Assembly: GCF_049116555.1 (NCBI RefSeq)
Contig: NZ_JAGDYT010000008.1
Coordinates: 186,001 to 250,000, forward strand
Length of the DNA: 64,000 nt
Reading direction: 5' to 3'
Source of the DNA: Maricaulis maris_C
Lineage (GTDB): Bacteria > Pseudomonadota > Alphaproteobacteria > Caulobacterales > Maricaulaceae
The stretch's first letter is position 1, and each line of letters starts with the position of its first letter. Positions 8,875-17,675 of this stretch are shown here, in pieces. The notes below the pieces were generated by a model that was not told where the DNA came from, did not search any database, and worked only from the letters and a program-made list of their open reading frames with translations. The position numbers were made by a program, and so were the translations under genes.

Positions 8875-9344
8875 CAGGCATCCTCCTGGGCGATCTGGTC
8901 GCGCCAGTATTGCGACGCGGTGGTGTCGCTGTCACGGGCCTCGACCCAGTGGCGACCGCTTGCGGTGTGAGCGCATTTCCAGAACGGCGCTTCGGTCTTC
9001 AGGCGATCAATCAGGAAGCTGACCGCTTCCAGGGCGGCGCGGCGGTGGGGTGCGCTGGTGGCGACAAGCACAATGGTGTCGCCAATCTCCATGCGGCCGA
9101 CTCGATGATGGATGATGGCCTGGCTGAGTGACCAGCGCGCTATGGCCTGCTCGCGCAGGGCGCTCAACGCGGCTTCGGTCACGCCGGGATAGTGTTCGAG
9201 TTCCAGCGCGACCAGGTCGCCATCGGCCCGGACCTGGCCGACAAAGCTGGCGACAGCCCCATCATGCGGGCTCTGGCCGGTGAGGGCGGACAGGCATTCG
9301 GCGGTGACAATCGGTTCCGCACTGACCTGAATACCCCACAGCAT
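8874..9344 (-). CDS. moaE: Molybdopterin synthase catalytic subunit MoaE
   Basis: 156 residues. The conserved ELEHYPGVTE, IIHHRVGRMEIGD and KTEAPFWK segments identify MoaE; the lysine in the last motif is the catalytic residue of the family. MoaE adds two sulfurs, delivered on the MoaD C-terminus, to cyclic pyranopterin monophosphate. The moaD stop lies 3 bp upstream. Confidence 0.95.
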   Translation of the reverse strand: MLWGIQVSAEPIVTAECLSALTGQSPHDGAVASFVGQVRADGDLVALELEHYPGVTEAALSALREQAIARWSLSQAIIHHRVGRMEIGDTIVLVATSAPHRRAALEAVSFLIDRLKTEAPFWKCAHTASGRHWVEARDSDTTASQYWRDQIAQEDA

Positions 9345-9347
9345 GGC

Positions 9348-9599
9348 TCAGCCTCCGGTGAAGGGCGGGCAGAAGGCCAGGCGGTCGCCATCTGCCAGTG
9401 CGCTGGGGCGGGTGACGATGCGGTCATTGCGGATCAGGCGAATCTCCGGCGCCGCCAACGCCGCCGCGGCGGCATCGGATCGGGTCAGGTGCGCGATCAG
9501 GGATTCGCTGTCGGTCACGTCGGCCGGCAGGTCGTGAGCGGTCTCGCCATCGCCAAGGCGGTCGCGCAGGGCGGCCATATAGCGGATGTGAATCTGCAT
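9348..9599 (-). CDS. moaD: Molybdopterin synthase sulfur-carrier subunit MoaD
   Basis: 83 residues, a ubiquitin-like sulfur carrier that ends in the diagnostic double glycine (CPPFTGG). The C-terminal glycine is adenylated and thiocarboxylated, and it then donates sulfur in the MoaE active site. The gene lies between moaA (4-bp gap) and moaE (3-bp gap). Confidence 0.95.
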   Translation of the reverse strand: MQIHIRYMAALRDRLGDGETAHDLPADVTDSESLIAHLTRSDAAAAALAAPEIRLIRNDRIVTRPSALADGDRLAFCPPFTGG

Positions 9600-9603
9600 G
9601 ATG

Positions 9604-10617
9604 TCAGCCCCCCGTTGTCGCCATGCTGCGTGTCACGGACGGCGCGGCGCCGGGACGAACGTCGAAATCATGGGCTTCCGGCTTCTCGGCCACGGCCTGG
9701 TCCAGTGCCGCATGGAGGCCCGCCAGGCCGCGCTCGCGCAGGGCGCTGCGCAGATCGACGGAACCCTCCTGGCCCAGACAGGCATGCAGCTGACCGGTGC
9801 AGGTCAGGCGGACGCGATTGCAGCCGGCGCAGAAATTACCGGTCAGCGGCGTGATCAGGCCCAGCTTGCCGCCGGTTTCCTCGACCCGGTGGTAGCGCGC
9901 CGGTCCGCCGGTCGTCTCGGCCAGCGGGGTCAGGGTCCAGTCTTGCTCGAGGCGCTCGCGCACCGCGGTCAGTGGCAGGAATTGAATGGCGCGGTCCAGG
10001 CCGACATCGCCGATCGGCATGACCTCGATCAGCGTGACATCATGACCCTGGTCATGGGCCCAGGCGATGAGATCCGGCAATTCGTCCTCATTCTCGCCCT
10101 TCATGGCGACTGCATTGAGCTTGACCTTGAGACCCGCCCGGCTGGCGGCGGTCAGTCCGGCCAGCGTGTCTCCAAGCTGCCCGCCGCGTGTCAGGCGACG
10201 GAAACGGTCCGGATCGAGCGTATCGAGCGAGACATTGATGCGGCGCATGCCGGCGCTGGCCAGGCGGTCGGCAAAGCGGGGCAGCTGGGTGGCATTGGTG
10301 GTCAGGGTCAGTTCGTCCAGCCCGTCCGTCTCACCGAGACGCCCGCCGAGGCGTTCGATCAGGGTGACCACATCGCGCCGGACCAGGGGCTCGCCGCCGG
10401 TAATACGGATCTTGGAGACGCCGCGATCAACAAAGGCTCCGGCGACCTGCTCGAGCTCTTCCAGACTCAAGAGCTCGGATTTCGGCAGGAAATCCGGCTG
10501 CGCCTTCATGCAATAGACACAGCGCAGGTCGCAGCGATCCGTCACGGACAGGCGTAGATAGCGAATCTGGCGACCGAAGCTGTCGATCAGCGGCTGTCTT
10601 GTGGCGGCGGGGCTCAT
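9604..10617 (-). CDS. moaA: GTP 3',8-cyclase MoaA (radical SAM)
   Basis: 337 residues from the ATG at 10617; in-frame extensions upstream encode low-complexity sequence and are rejected. The radical SAM cluster motif is CDLRCVYC (C29, C33, C36), and the C-terminal second [4Fe-4S] site is CAGCNRVRLTC with a later Cys in HACLG. The chain ends in the double glycine needed for activity in MoaA. It converts GTP to the cyclised precursor of molybdopterin and is the first gene of the moaA-D-E-B-C-moeA operon. Confidence 0.95.
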   Translation of the reverse strand: MSPAATRQPLIDSFGRQIRYLRLSVTDRCDLRCVYCMKAQPDFLPKSELLSLEELEQVAGAFVDRGVSKIRITGGEPLVRRDVVTLIERLGGRLGETDGLDELTLTTNATQLPRFADRLASAGMRRINVSLDTLDPDRFRRLTRGGQLGDTLAGLTAASRAGLKVKLNAVAMKGENEDELPDLIAWAHDQGHDVTLIEVMPIGDVGLDRAIQFLPLTAVRERLEQDWTLTPLAETTGGPARYHRVEETGGKLGLITPLTGNFCAGCNRVRLTCTGQLHACLGQEGSVDLRSALRERGLAGLHAALDQAVAEKPEAHDFDVRPGAAPSVTRSMATTGG

Positions 10618-11018
10618 GGGGTGAATTTGGGGGGTGTGCTGCTGCTGGGCAAGCCGTTTTGGCGGAGCAGGCTGGTCCGCCACGCGATTGTGACCGGCCG
10701 GGAGCCGTCCGCCGGGCTGACGTCCTGCGACTTTCCCGATCGGCGCATGCTGTCCCCAGCTCGGGCGAGTATCAGGCGCAAATCTGCGGCATTCGCGAGC
10801 AGGCATGCACCATTCTTGCGCGTTGCCGCTTTGGCTCGCGGGCCAATTGAGCGAAGTATTTGCGGGATTGGCGTTATCGGCGCTATTGTTTGGCAATGAC
10901 ATTCCCTGAAATGCTGTTTCAGGGCATAAAATCCCATTTCGCCGCAGGGTCGCCGACTTGTGCGAGTGCGAAGTGTGTGCTGCATTAGCGAACTTTTGAA
11001 ACTGAGACGGGGGCGGGA
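10618..11018. other. Divergent intergenic region between moaA and gltD
   Basis: About 400 bp without a convincing gene. Read toward moaA it holds two GC-rich hairpins, one with arms GGCGGA/TCCGCC near 10660-10682, so the moaA transcript may have a structured leader. I could not match it to the Moco RNA motif or to a B12 box. Toward gltD it becomes AT-rich, as expected for a promoter, and contains the inverted repeat listed separately. Confidence 0.4.
10904..10924. promoter_or_regulatory. Inverted repeat upstream of gltD, candidate operator
   Basis: Perfect 8-bp arms CCCTGAAA and TTTCAGGG flank a 5-bp centre, about 95 bp upstream of the gltD start. An AT-rich stretch (CATAAAAT) follows directly. 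The position suits a regulator of glutamate synthase or of the divergent moa operon. The arms do not match the NtrC consensus, so the binding protein is unknown. Confidence 0.35.
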
Positions 11019-12440
11019 TTGCTCAGATTTGTGGACATCGACCAGGCCTATCCGGACAAGCGCTCGGAGAGCGAACGGCGTAAGGATTTCAATGAGATCT
11101 ATCGCGGTTTCTCGACCGATGCCGCGGCCGACCAGGCTTCGCGCTGTTCGCAATGTGGCGTGCCCTTCTGCCAATCCGGCTGTCCGCTCCAGAACAATAT
11201 TCCCGACTGGTTGATGCTGGCCGGAGAGGATCGTCTGCGCGAAGCCTATGACGCCTCCGCGGCGACCTCGACCATGCCGGAGATCTGTGGGCGAATCTGT
11301 CCGCAGGACCGCCTCTGCGAAGGGTCCTGCGTGGTGGAGAAGTCCAAGCATGGCGCCGTCACCATCGGCGCGGTCGAGCAATACATCACCGATACAGCCT
11401 GGAAAGAGGGGTGGGTCGAGCCGCTCAAGCCGGGCCCGGAACGGGGCCAGAGTGTCGCTATCATCGGATCCGGTCCGGCCGGTCTCGCCGCCGCAGAACG
11501 ACTGCGCGAAGGCGGTTTCGCCGTCACCGTCTATGAACGCGCCGACCGCGCTGGCGGGTTGCTGATGTATGGCATTCCCGGCTTCAAACTGGAAAAACAC
11601 GTTGTCCAGCGGCGGCTCGACCGGCTCTCCAGGGGCGGGGTTGTGTTCAAGCTCGGCTTCGAGGTCGGCCGGGATGCCAGTCTCGACGACATTCGCGAGC
11701 AACATCATGCGGTCCTGCTGGCCACAGGTGTCTATCAGGCCCGCCAACTGACCTGTCCGGGCTCAGGCGATGGTGTGCTGGCAGCGCTCGACTATCTCAC
11801 CCGCTCCAATCGCGATGATCTGGGCGATCCGGCTGCCAATGACAGTGAACTGGACGCCGGTGGCAAGGATGTGGTCGTGGTCGGAGGCGGCGATACCGCC
11901 ATGGATTGCGTGCGGACCGCAGTGCGACAGGGCGCCAGGTCGGTGACCTGCCTCTATCGCCGTGACCGCGCCAACATGCCGGGCTCGGCCCGCGAGGTGA
12001 AGCATGCCGAGGAGGAGGGCGTCGTCTTTGAATGGCTGTCCGCGCCGCTCGCCGTGCTGACCAGGGGCGAGGCGATCTCCGCCGTTCGCGTCCAGGGCAT
12101 GCGTCTGGGGGCTCCCGACGCTTCTGGCCGACGCGCTCCGGAGGCTGACCCCGGCAAGACCTGGGATCGTCCGGCTGACATGGTGATCTCTGCGCTCGGC
12201 TTCACGCCGGAAGACTTGCCCGTCCTCTTCGATGCGCCGGACCTGTCCGTGCATCGTGACGGTCGTGTCGAGGCGGATCGCGATACCCGCATGGCCAGTC
12301 TCGACGGCGTCTTTGTCGCCGGTGACCTGCACCGTGGCGCTTCGCTGGTGGTCTGGGCGATCAAGGACGGGCTCGATGCCGCGCACTCGATTGAGTCCTA
12401 CCTCGACAATCGCATCCGTGTTCTGGGAGCGGCCGAATGA
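11019..12440 (+). CDS. gltD: Glutamate synthase (NADPH) small subunit GltD
   Basis: 473 residues. The start is a TTG preceded by a G-rich GGGGGCGGGA ribosome site; a GTG at 11031 is the alternative. Near residues 45-115 is the Cys-rich N-terminal iron-sulfur domain (CSQCGVPFCQSGCP and CGRICPQDRLCEGSC). It is followed by an FAD Rossmann motif (VAIIGSGPAGLAAAERL) and an NADPH motif (VVVVGGGDTAMDCVRT). The protein feeds electrons from NADPH to GltB. Its stop overlaps the gltB start by 4 bp (ATGA). Confidence 0.95.
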   Translation: MLRFVDIDQAYPDKRSESERRKDFNEIYRGFSTDAAADQASRCSQCGVPFCQSGCPLQNNIPDWLMLAGEDRLREAYDASAATSTMPEICGRICPQDRLCEGSCVVEKSKHGAVTIGAVEQYITDTAWKEGWVEPLKPGPERGQSVAIIGSGPAGLAAAERLREGGFAVTVYERADRAGGLLMYGIPGFKLEKHVVQRRLDRLSRGGVVFKLGFEVGRDASLDDIREQHHAVLLATGVYQARQLTCPGSGDGVLAALDYLTRSNRDDLGDPAANDSELDAGGKDVVVVGGGDTAMDCVRTAVRQGARSVTCLYRRDRANMPGSAREVKHAEEEGVVFEWLSAPLAVLTRGEAISAVRVQGMRLGAPDASGRRAPEADPGKTWDRPADMVISALGFTPEDLPVLFDAPDLSVHRDGRVEADRDTRMASLDGVFVAGDLHRGASLVVWAIKDGLDAAHSIESYLDNRIRVLGAAE

Positions 12441-15400
12441 CAGACAAGACCTGGTCCGAAGCCGCCCATCGCCAGGGGCTGAAAACCCTCACCCATGCCG
12501 GTCTGATCGACCCGCGTGACGAGCGTGACGCCTGCGGTGTCGGCCTCATCGCGGACATGAAGGGCCGCGCCCGCCGCGATATCGTCGAGCTGGCCATCGA
12601 CGCGCTCAAGGCGGTCTGGCACCGCGGGGCAGTGGATGCCGATGGCCTGACCGGCGACGGTGCCGGTCTGCGGGTCGGCGTGCCTCAGGATTTCTTCAAG
12701 GCGGCAGTGTCGCGCACGGGTCACGAGCCGGAGCGGGGCGATGTGATTGTCGGCATGATCTTCCTGCCGCGGACTGACTTCGCTGCCCGCGAACGGGCGC
12801 GCGCCATCATCGAGGCGGAAATCCTGCGCGAGGGTTTCGCCTTCTATGGCTGGCGCCAACCGCCGATCGACACGTCTGTTCTGGGTGACAAGGCCCGGGC
12901 GACACTGCCGGAAATCGAGCAGGTCCTGTTCCGCGATCCGCGTGATCGCGACAGCGAAGCCGTCGAACGCGTTCTCTACATCGTGCGCCGCCGCATCGAG
13001 CGCCGGGCCCGAGAGGAAAACCTGCGCGATCTCTATGTCTGCTCCCTGTCCTCGCGTGACATCATCTACAAGGGCTTGTTCCGGGCCGAGGATATCGACG
13101 CGTTCTATCGCGACCTGCAATCGCCGGATTTCGTCTCGCCTTTTGCGATTTTCCACCAGCGCTACTCCACCAATACCTTCCCGGAATGGCGGCTGGCCCA
13201 GCCCTTCCGCATGCTGGCGCACAATGGCGAGATCAATACGATCCGCGGCAATATCAACTGGATGCGCAGTCATGAGGTCCACATTGCGGAGACGGCCTTC
13301 GCCGACGCCGAAGCCGATGTGAAACCCGTCATCCAGCAGGGCGCTTCTGACAGTGCGGCGCTTGATCAGACCTTTGAAATCCTGGTGCGGGCCGGGCGGT
13401 CGGCACCAATGACCAAGACACTCCTCATACCGGAAGCCTGGTCCAAGCGGGCCGATGTCATGCCCGAGGGCTGGAGCCGGATGTATGAGTATTGCAATGC
13501 CGTGATGGAGCCCTGGGACGGGCCGGCGGCAATTGCCGCCTTTGACGGACGCTGGGCGATCGCCGGTCTGGATCGCAATGGCCTGCGCCCGATGCGCTAT
13601 GCGCTGACCAATGATGATGTGTTTGTCGCCGGCTCGGAAACCGGGATGGCACCGGTTGATCCGGTCACCGTCACCGAGCGTGGTTCGATCACGCCGGGTC
13701 GCCTTATCGCGCTGGATATCGTCGAGGGAAAATTCTATCGCGAACAGGACATTCTCAACGAGCTGTCCGAGCAACATCCCTATACGCGCTGGTTGGGCGA
13801 GATGGAGGATCTGGAGACGGTCGTTGGTCCGGGCGCGGAAGACCAGGTCTTCTCCGATGCCGACCGAACGCGGCGTCAGGCGGCGTCCGGTTTTACCTTC
13901 GAGAATATCGAGCTGGTCATCAAGGCCATGGCCGAGGATGGCAAGGAGGCCGTCGGCTCGATGGGGGATGACGCGCCGCTGGCCGTGCTTTCGGAAAACT
14001 ACCGTCCGCTCTCCCATTTCTTCCGCCAGAATTTCTCCCAGGTCACCAATCCGCCAATCGACCCGCTGCGCGAAGGCCGGGTGATGGGGCTGAAGACCCG
14101 TTTCCGCAATCTCGGCAATATCCTCGGTCAGGGCGAAGCGCGCGCCAGCGTGCTCGTGCTCGACAGTCCGGTTCTGTCCAATGGCAGTTATGAGCGCTGG
14201 CGCGGCCATATGGGCGGCGCGGTCAAGGAGGTCGATTGCCTCCTGCCAATCCGGGACGCCTCGGGCGACGGCCAGACCCTGCGCCAGGCCATCGATGACG
14301 TCATCACACAGTGTGTCGCAGCTGTGCGGGATGGCGCCGCCCATCTCGTCCTTACCGATCATCGTCAGGACAGCGAGCATGCGGCCCTGCCGATGATCCT
14401 GGTGGCCGGGGCCGTCCATTCAACCCTGACCCGCGAGGGTCTGCGCAATTTCTGTTCGCTCAATGTGCGCGCGGGCGAGTGTTTCGACGCTCACTACGCC
14501 GCCGTTCTGATCGGGCTCGGTGCGACGACGGTGAACCCGTATCTTGCCTTCGACACGGTCACGGCCGGTCGCGAGAAAGCCGGGGGCGAGAACTGGGCCC
14601 GTGCCCAGGCGGCGCGCCTGAAAAATGCGCTCGACGGTGGCCTGCTGAAAATCCTCTCCAAAATGGGAATTTCAATCATTTCCTCGTATCGGGGCGGCTG
14701 CAATTTCGAAGTGCTCGGCCTCTCTCGCGCGCTTGTTGAAGCCTATCTGCCCGGCGTGGTCAGCCGGATATCCGGCATCGGCCTGCCGGGGCTGGAAGCC
14801 CGCACGCTCGATCTTCATCGCAAAGCCTGGAATGGCGAGGCGCGCCTGCCGATCGGCGGCTTCTACCGCCAGCGCTCCAGTGGTGATCGCCACGCCCTGA
14901 ACGCGCCGGTGATCACCGCATTGCAAGGCGCGGTCCGTGATAATGACCCGGTCGCCTGGAAGTCCTACCGCGAAGCCGTAAAAGCCCAGGGTCCCATCCA
15001 TTTGCGTGACCTCATCGACATGCGTCCGCTCGGGCCGTCAGTCGGTCTGGACCGGGTCGAGTCAATCAATGGCATCCGCCGTCGCTTTGTGACGCCGGGC
15101 ATGTCACTCGGCGCGCTGTCGCCAGAGGCGCACGGTGCGCTCAATGTCGCCATGAACCGGATCGGCGCGAAATCCGTGTCGGGTGAGGGCGGGGAGGACC
15201 CGGTCCGCTACAGGCCGATGCCGAATGGCGACAACATGAATTCGGCGGTCAAGCAGATCGCCTCGGGACGCTTTGGCGTCACGGCGGAATATCTCGGCCA
15301 GTGCCGCGAGATGGAGATCAAGGTCGCCCAGGGCGCCAAGCCCGGCGAGGGCGGGCAATTGCCCGGTTTCAAGGTCACCGACTTCATCGCCCGCATGCGT

Positions 15401-16966
15401 CTGGCGACTCCGGGCGTCAGCCTGATTTCACCACCGCCACATCATGATATCTACTCGATCGAGGATCTGGCCCAGCTCATCTATGACCTCAAGCAAATCA
15501 ATCCGACGGCCCGGGTCGGGGTGAAACTGGTCGCGGCCGCCGGTGTCGGTGCCGTGGCGGCCGGCGTGGCCAAGGCCAATGCTGATATCATCAATATTTC
15601 CGGTTCGGTCGGCGGGACCGGGGCTGCGGCGTTGTCCTCGATCAAATTCGCCGGTGGACCGCTCGAGCTCGGCCTCGCGGAAGCGCATCAGATGCTGTCT
15701 CTCAACGGGCTGCGCGAACGTGTGACCCTGCGCGCTGATGGCGGTATCCGGACCGGTCGCGATATCGTCGTTGCCGCCATGCTGGGGGCCGAGGAATTCG
15801 GCGTCGGCACCGCCTCGCTGATTGCGCTGGGCTGCCTCATGGTGCGCCAGTGTCATTCCAATACCTGCCCGGTCGGGGTCTGCACCCAGGACGATGATCT
15901 GCGTGCCCGTTTCGGTGGCGCGCCCGACCATGTTGTCAATCTGATGACCTTCCTGGCCCAGGATGTCCGTGAGATCCTCGCTGGCCTTGGCGCCACCTCG
16001 CTGGAAGATGTGATCGGGCGGGCTGATTTGCTCGACCAGGTCTCGCGCGGCTCGGAATCGCTCGACGATCTCGACCTCTCCGCGATCATGTCGCGGGCCG
16101 ATGCGGTGGAGCGGCCGGCCCGCTCGACCCGCATGTTGCGCAATGATGTGGCGCCCGCCCTCGACGAGCAGATCATCACCGATGCGGCGCCCGCTTTCGA
16201 TCGCGGCGAGAAGATGCAGCTGGATTATGGCGTCAAGAATACCGATCGCGCTGTCGGGACACGGACCTCGGCCGAGATCGTCCGCCGCTTCGGTCCGGAC
16301 GGGCTGGGGGCTGACCATCTCACCCTGCGCCTGCGCGGTTCTGCCGGCCAGTCGCTGGGGGCCTTCTCGGCCAAGGGCCTGCGTATCGAGCTCGATGGCG
16401 ATGCCAATGACTATGTCGGCAAGGGCCTGTCTGGCGCTTCCATCATTGTCCGCCCCTATGGTGGCGCGACCGAGGCCAATGAGGCACACGCGATTATCGG
16501 GAATACCTGCCTCTATGGCGCGACCGCTGGCCGCCTTCTGGCGGCCGGCCGTGCCGGGCAGCGTTTCGGGGTGCGCAATTCCGGCGCTGACGCGGTGATC
16601 GAGGGCTGCGGCACCAATGGCTGTGAATACATGACGGGGGGGACGGCGGTGATCCTGGGGCCGGTTGGCGATAATTTCGCGGCCGGTATGACGGGCGGCG
16701 ATGTCTTCATCCATGACCCGAGCCGGCGCCTCGACGCCCGCCTGAACCGCGAAACCGTTCTGGCTTTCGAGTTGGAAGGCGAGGCCGAGCGACGTTGCCT
16801 GGCCATGATCGAAGCCCATGCGAAAGAGACCGGATCGCGCGTGGCGGCCCGTCTTCTGGCCGCCTGGTCGACGGAGCGGGAGCATTTTGTGCACTTGCGT
16901 GGCGAGGAAGTAGTCAAGCGTGAACGGGCAGCCCTCGCAGCGGCCAATGACAGCCAGACGGCCTGA
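12437..16966 (+). CDS. gltB: Glutamate synthase (NADPH) large subunit GltB
   Basis: 1509 residues, the normal GltB size. Domains in order: an N-terminal Ntn amidotransferase with nucleophile C33 in DACGVGLIA after a short propeptide; a central domain; the FMN-binding synthase domain with the GEGGEDPVRYRP segment and the 3Fe-4S cysteines in CLMVRQCHSNTCPVGVC; and a C-terminal glutamine-rich-type beta-helix domain with repeated G-x-x-G turns. It makes two glutamates from glutamine and 2-oxoglutarate and is the main ammonia-assimilation route with glutamine synthetase. The gltD-gltB order and the ATGA overlap suggest stoichiometric translation. Confidence 0.97.
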   Translation: MTDKTWSEAAHRQGLKTLTHAGLIDPRDERDACGVGLIADMKGRARRDIVELAIDALKAVWHRGAVDADGLTGDGAGLRVGVPQDFFKAAVSRTGHEPERGDVIVGMIFLPRTDFAARERARAIIEAEILREGFAFYGWRQPPIDTSVLGDKARATLPEIEQVLFRDPRDRDSEAVERVLYIVRRRIERRAREENLRDLYVCSLSSRDIIYKGLFRAEDIDAFYRDLQSPDFVSPFAIFHQRYSTNTFPEWRLAQPFRMLAHNGEINTIRGNINWMRSHEVHIAETAFADAEADVKPVIQQGASDSAALDQTFEILVRAGRSAPMTKTLLIPEAWSKRADVMPEGWSRMYEYCNAVMEPWDGPAAIAAFDGRWAIAGLDRNGLRPMRYALTNDDVFVAGSETGMAPVDPVTVTERGSITPGRLIALDIVEGKFYREQDILNELSEQHPYTRWLGEMEDLETVVGPGAEDQVFSDADRTRRQAASGFTFENIELVIKAMAEDGKEAVGSMGDDAPLAVLSENYRPLSHFFRQNFSQVTNPPIDPLREGRVMGLKTRFRNLGNILGQGEARASVLVLDSPVLSNGSYERWRGHMGGAVKEVDCLLPIRDASGDGQTLRQAIDDVITQCVAAVRDGAAHLVLTDHRQDSEHAALPMILVAGAVHSTLTREGLRNFCSLNVRAGECFDAHYAAVLIGLGATTVNPYLAFDTVTAGREKAGGENWARAQAARLKNALDGGLLKILSKMGISIISSYRGGCNFEVLGLSRALVEAYLPGVVSRISGIGLPGLEARTLDLHRKAWNGEARLPIGGFYRQRSSGDRHALNAPVITALQGAVRDNDPVAWKSYREAVKAQGPIHLRDLIDMRPLGPSVGLDRVESINGIRRRFVTPGMSLGALSPEAHGALNVAMNRIGAKSVSGEGGEDPVRYRPMPNGDNMNSAVKQIASGRFGVTAEYLGQCREMEIKVAQGAKPGEGGQLPGFKVTDFIARMRLATPGVSLISPPPHHDIYSIEDLAQLIYDLKQINPTARVGVKLVAAAGVGAVAAGVAKANADIINISGSVGGTGAAALSSIKFAGGPLELGLAEAHQMLSLNGLRERVTLRADGGIRTGRDIVVAAMLGAEEFGVGTASLIALGCLMVRQCHSNTCPVGVCTQDDDLRARFGGAPDHVVNLMTFLAQDVREILAGLGATSLEDVIGRADLLDQVSRGSESLDDLDLSAIMSRADAVERPARSTRMLRNDVAPALDEQIITDAAPAFDRGEKMQLDYGVKNTDRAVGTRTSAEIVRRFGPDGLGADHLTLRLRGSAGQSLGAFSAKGLRIELDGDANDYVGKGLSGASIIVRPYGGATEANEAHAIIGNTCLYGATAGRLLAAGRAGQRFGVRNSGADAVIEGCGTNGCEYMTGGTAVILGPVGDNFAAGMTGGDVFIHDPSRRLDARLNRETVLAFELEGEAERRCLAMIEAHAKETGSRVAARLLAAWSTEREHFVHLRGEEVVKRERAALAAANDSQTA

Positions 16967-17076
16967 TTGGTCCAGTTTTCGCACCTCAAGAATTGATATT
17001 GCGGCGCAACACAGGCATTGGTCGCGCCAGAGATCGGGCGTAAGACATCGCCCGGACCAGTCGCAAGGAGCATGTG

Positions 17077-17604
17077 ATGCGGATCGACAAAATCTCCGCG
17101 GGCGAAAATCCGCCTGAAGACATCAATGTCATCATCGAAGTCCCGGTCGGCGGCCAGCCGGTCAAGTACGAGATGGACAAGGATGCGGGCACGCTCTTTG
17201 TGGACCGTTACCTGCACACGCCGATGAGCTATCCGTGCAATTACGGCTTCATGCCGCACACCCTGTCGGAAGACGGTGACCCGATCGATGTGATGATTGT
17301 TGGCCACACCACGCTGGTGCCCGGCTGCGTCGTGCGCGCCCGTCCGATCGGCGTGCTGCTGATGGAAGACGAGAGCGGCATGGACGAGAAAATCCTGGCT
17401 GTTCCGCATCCCAAATTGTCGCCGCTTTATGGCAAGGTCAACGAGCCGGACGACATCCCGGAACCGCAACTGATGCGCATCAAGCACTTCTTCGAGCACT
17501 ACAAGGATCTCGAGCCCAACAAGTGGGTCAAGGTGATTGGCTGGGGCGATGCGGCCAAGGCGCGCGAGCTGATCGTCGAATCGATCGAGCGTGAGAAGGG
17601 CTAG
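17077..17604 (+). CDS. ppa: Inorganic pyrophosphatase (family I)
   Basis: 175 residues. The ATG at 17077 is 6 nt after AAGGAG; a GTG codon just before it is too close to that site. The family signature DGDPIDVMI supplies the metal-binding aspartates D66, D68 and D71, with the substrate-binding region FVDRYLHTPMSYPCNYGF before it. It hydrolyses pyrophosphate to drive biosynthesis. It stands alone 110 bp after gltB and is followed by a strong terminator. Confidence 0.96.
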   Translation: MRIDKISAGENPPEDINVIIEVPVGGQPVKYEMDKDAGTLFVDRYLHTPMSYPCNYGFMPHTLSEDGDPIDVMIVGHTTLVPGCVVRARPIGVLLMEDESGMDEKILAVPHPKLSPLYGKVNEPDDIPEPQLMRIKHFFEHYKDLEPNKWVKVIGWGDAAKARELIVESIEREKG

Positions 17605-17628
17605 ACCCGCTTGCTTCGCTGACATGAA

Positions 17629-17660
17629 GAAGCCCCGGACTGGCTGGTCCGGGGCTTTTC
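17629..17660. terminator. Rho-independent terminator after ppa, usable in both directions
   Basis: An 11-bp stem (AAGCCCCGGAC paired with GTCCGGGGCTT) with a 6-nt loop is followed by TTTTC on the plus strand. It sits between the convergent ppa and oxidoreductase genes. Confidence 0.85.
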
Positions 17661-17675
17661 TGTGCGCCGGCGCGC

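Noticed and set aside
10640..10760. Cobalamin or Moco riboswitch upstream of moaA
   Set aside because: Fragments such as GGGAAAG and GTCAGCCCGG look suggestive, but the ordered consensus boxes of either riboswitch could not be found by eye. Kept only as a structured leader.
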